Assembly: GCF_003610785.1 (NCBI RefSeq)
Contig: NZ_RAQQ01000027.1
Coordinates: 1-64,000, forward strand
Direction of reading: 5' to 3'
Origin: Micromonospora globbae
Lineage (GTDB): Bacteria; Actinomycetota; Actinomycetes; Mycobacteriales; Micromonosporaceae
Length of the DNA: 64,000 bases
Shown: positions 63,634-64,000 of the stretch, in pieces
How the letters are laid out: every line of letters begins with the position of its first letter
Numbering within the stretch: position 1 is the first letter of the stretch
The notes under the pieces: generated by a model
The model's database searches: none
Seen by the model: only the letters and a program-made list of their open reading frames with translations
Told to the model about the DNA's origin: nothing
Program-made: the position numbers and the translations under genes

Positions 63634-64000
63634 ATGGGCGGGATCACCGTACGGGAGGCCGGGCCGGACGACCGGGCCGCCGTCGACGCGCTGCACGAGC
63701 GCGAGTGGGGCGGCCCGTACGTCGTGGCCCACGACGTCCGGTACGACCTGCGTACGCTGCCGACGCTGGTGGCGGTGGACGGCGCCGGCGCGGTGGTCGG
63801 CGCTCTCGCGCACCACCGGGAGGCGGACGGTCTGGAGGTGGTCAGCGTGGTGGCCGCCGTACCCGGCGGCGGGGTCGGCACCGCGCTGCTGGACGCGGCC
63901 GCGGCGACGGCGCGAGCGGCGGGGCTGGCGCGGCTCTGGCTGATCACGACGAACGACAACCTGCGCGCCCTCCGCTTCTACCAGCGGCGCGGCCTGCGGC
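63634..64000 (+). CDS. GNAT acetyltransferase, cut by the window edge
   Basis: At least 122 residues are present. It begins MGGITVREAGPDDRAAVDAL and has the acetyl-CoA loop VAAVPGGGVGTALLDAA and the late motif TTNDNLRALRFYQRRGLR. Substrate is unknown. GGAGGGAGACGGC precedes the ATG. The frame is open at position 64000, so the C-terminus is missing from the window. Confidence 0.88.
   Translation, partial: MGGITVREAGPDDRAAVDALHEREWGGPYVVAHDVRYDLRTLPTLVAVDGAGAVVGALAHHREADGLEVVSVVAAVPGGGVGTALLDAAAATARAAGLARLWLITTNDNLRALRFYQRRGLR

Overview
This is a G+C-rich actinobacterial chromosome segment. Many genes start with GTG, GGAGG-type ribosome binding sites are common, and most genes are packed head to tail. 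The gene content is that of the family Micromonosporaceae (Micromonospora or a close relative): a sigB-like sigma factor close to an IdeR-type regulator, lexA / nrdR-nrdJ, hflX, malic enzyme, dapF-miaA, DUF349, miaB, gluABCD, RNase Y, and recX-recA with a DUF3046 gene. Genus is an inference from gene order and protein character; no database search was run. I see no rRNA, tRNA, phage, complete insertion sequence or CRISPR array.

Region 1 (1-14.6 kb): a Spo0M-like protein, a group 2 sigma factor, a VOC protein, an acuC-pat pair for reversible lysine acetylation with a rhodanese upstream, an IdeR/DtxR regulator, a lipoprotein, a class A beta-lactamase next to a D,D-carboxypeptidase, and an MFS exporter. 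Region 2 (14.7-31 kb) is the conserved core: nrdR-nrdJ, lexA with an SOS box, a membrane protein with a GGVYGG-repeat tail, hflX, malic enzyme, the operon dioxygenase-like gene/miaA/dapF, DUF349 and miaB. Region 3 (31-43 kb): selD, the gluABCD amino acid ABC transporter, RNase Y, a BKACE enzyme, recX-recA with an SOS box, DUF3046 and a second MFS gene.

Region 4 (43-51 kb) is more accessory: a UdgX-type uracil-DNA-binding protein, a 39-residue membrane peptide gene, a MocR regulator divergent from a PNPOx-GNAT fusion and a LysE exporter, a second Spo0M paralogue and two CNNM/CorC membrane proteins. Region 5 (51-57 kb) is a six-gene Mrp Na+/H+ antiporter operon (A/B fused, C, D, E, F, G) with 1-4 nt overlaps at four of its five junctions. 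Region 6 (57-64 kb): an unknown helical protein, a 1549-residue Lhr helicase, a lipoprotein, and a GNAT gene cut by the window edge.

The most unusual non-coding feature is a family of imperfect inverted repeats of about 58-80 bp. Three have nearly the same arms (core CGATCTTGCACTTT), one has a different arm (TGATCATGAGGTTG) and one is a reversed variant. All five lie 0-28 bp after the stop codon of a minus-strand gene, so they look like dispersed 3'-end or terminator elements. Three separate short tandem-repeat tracts fill other intergenic gaps.
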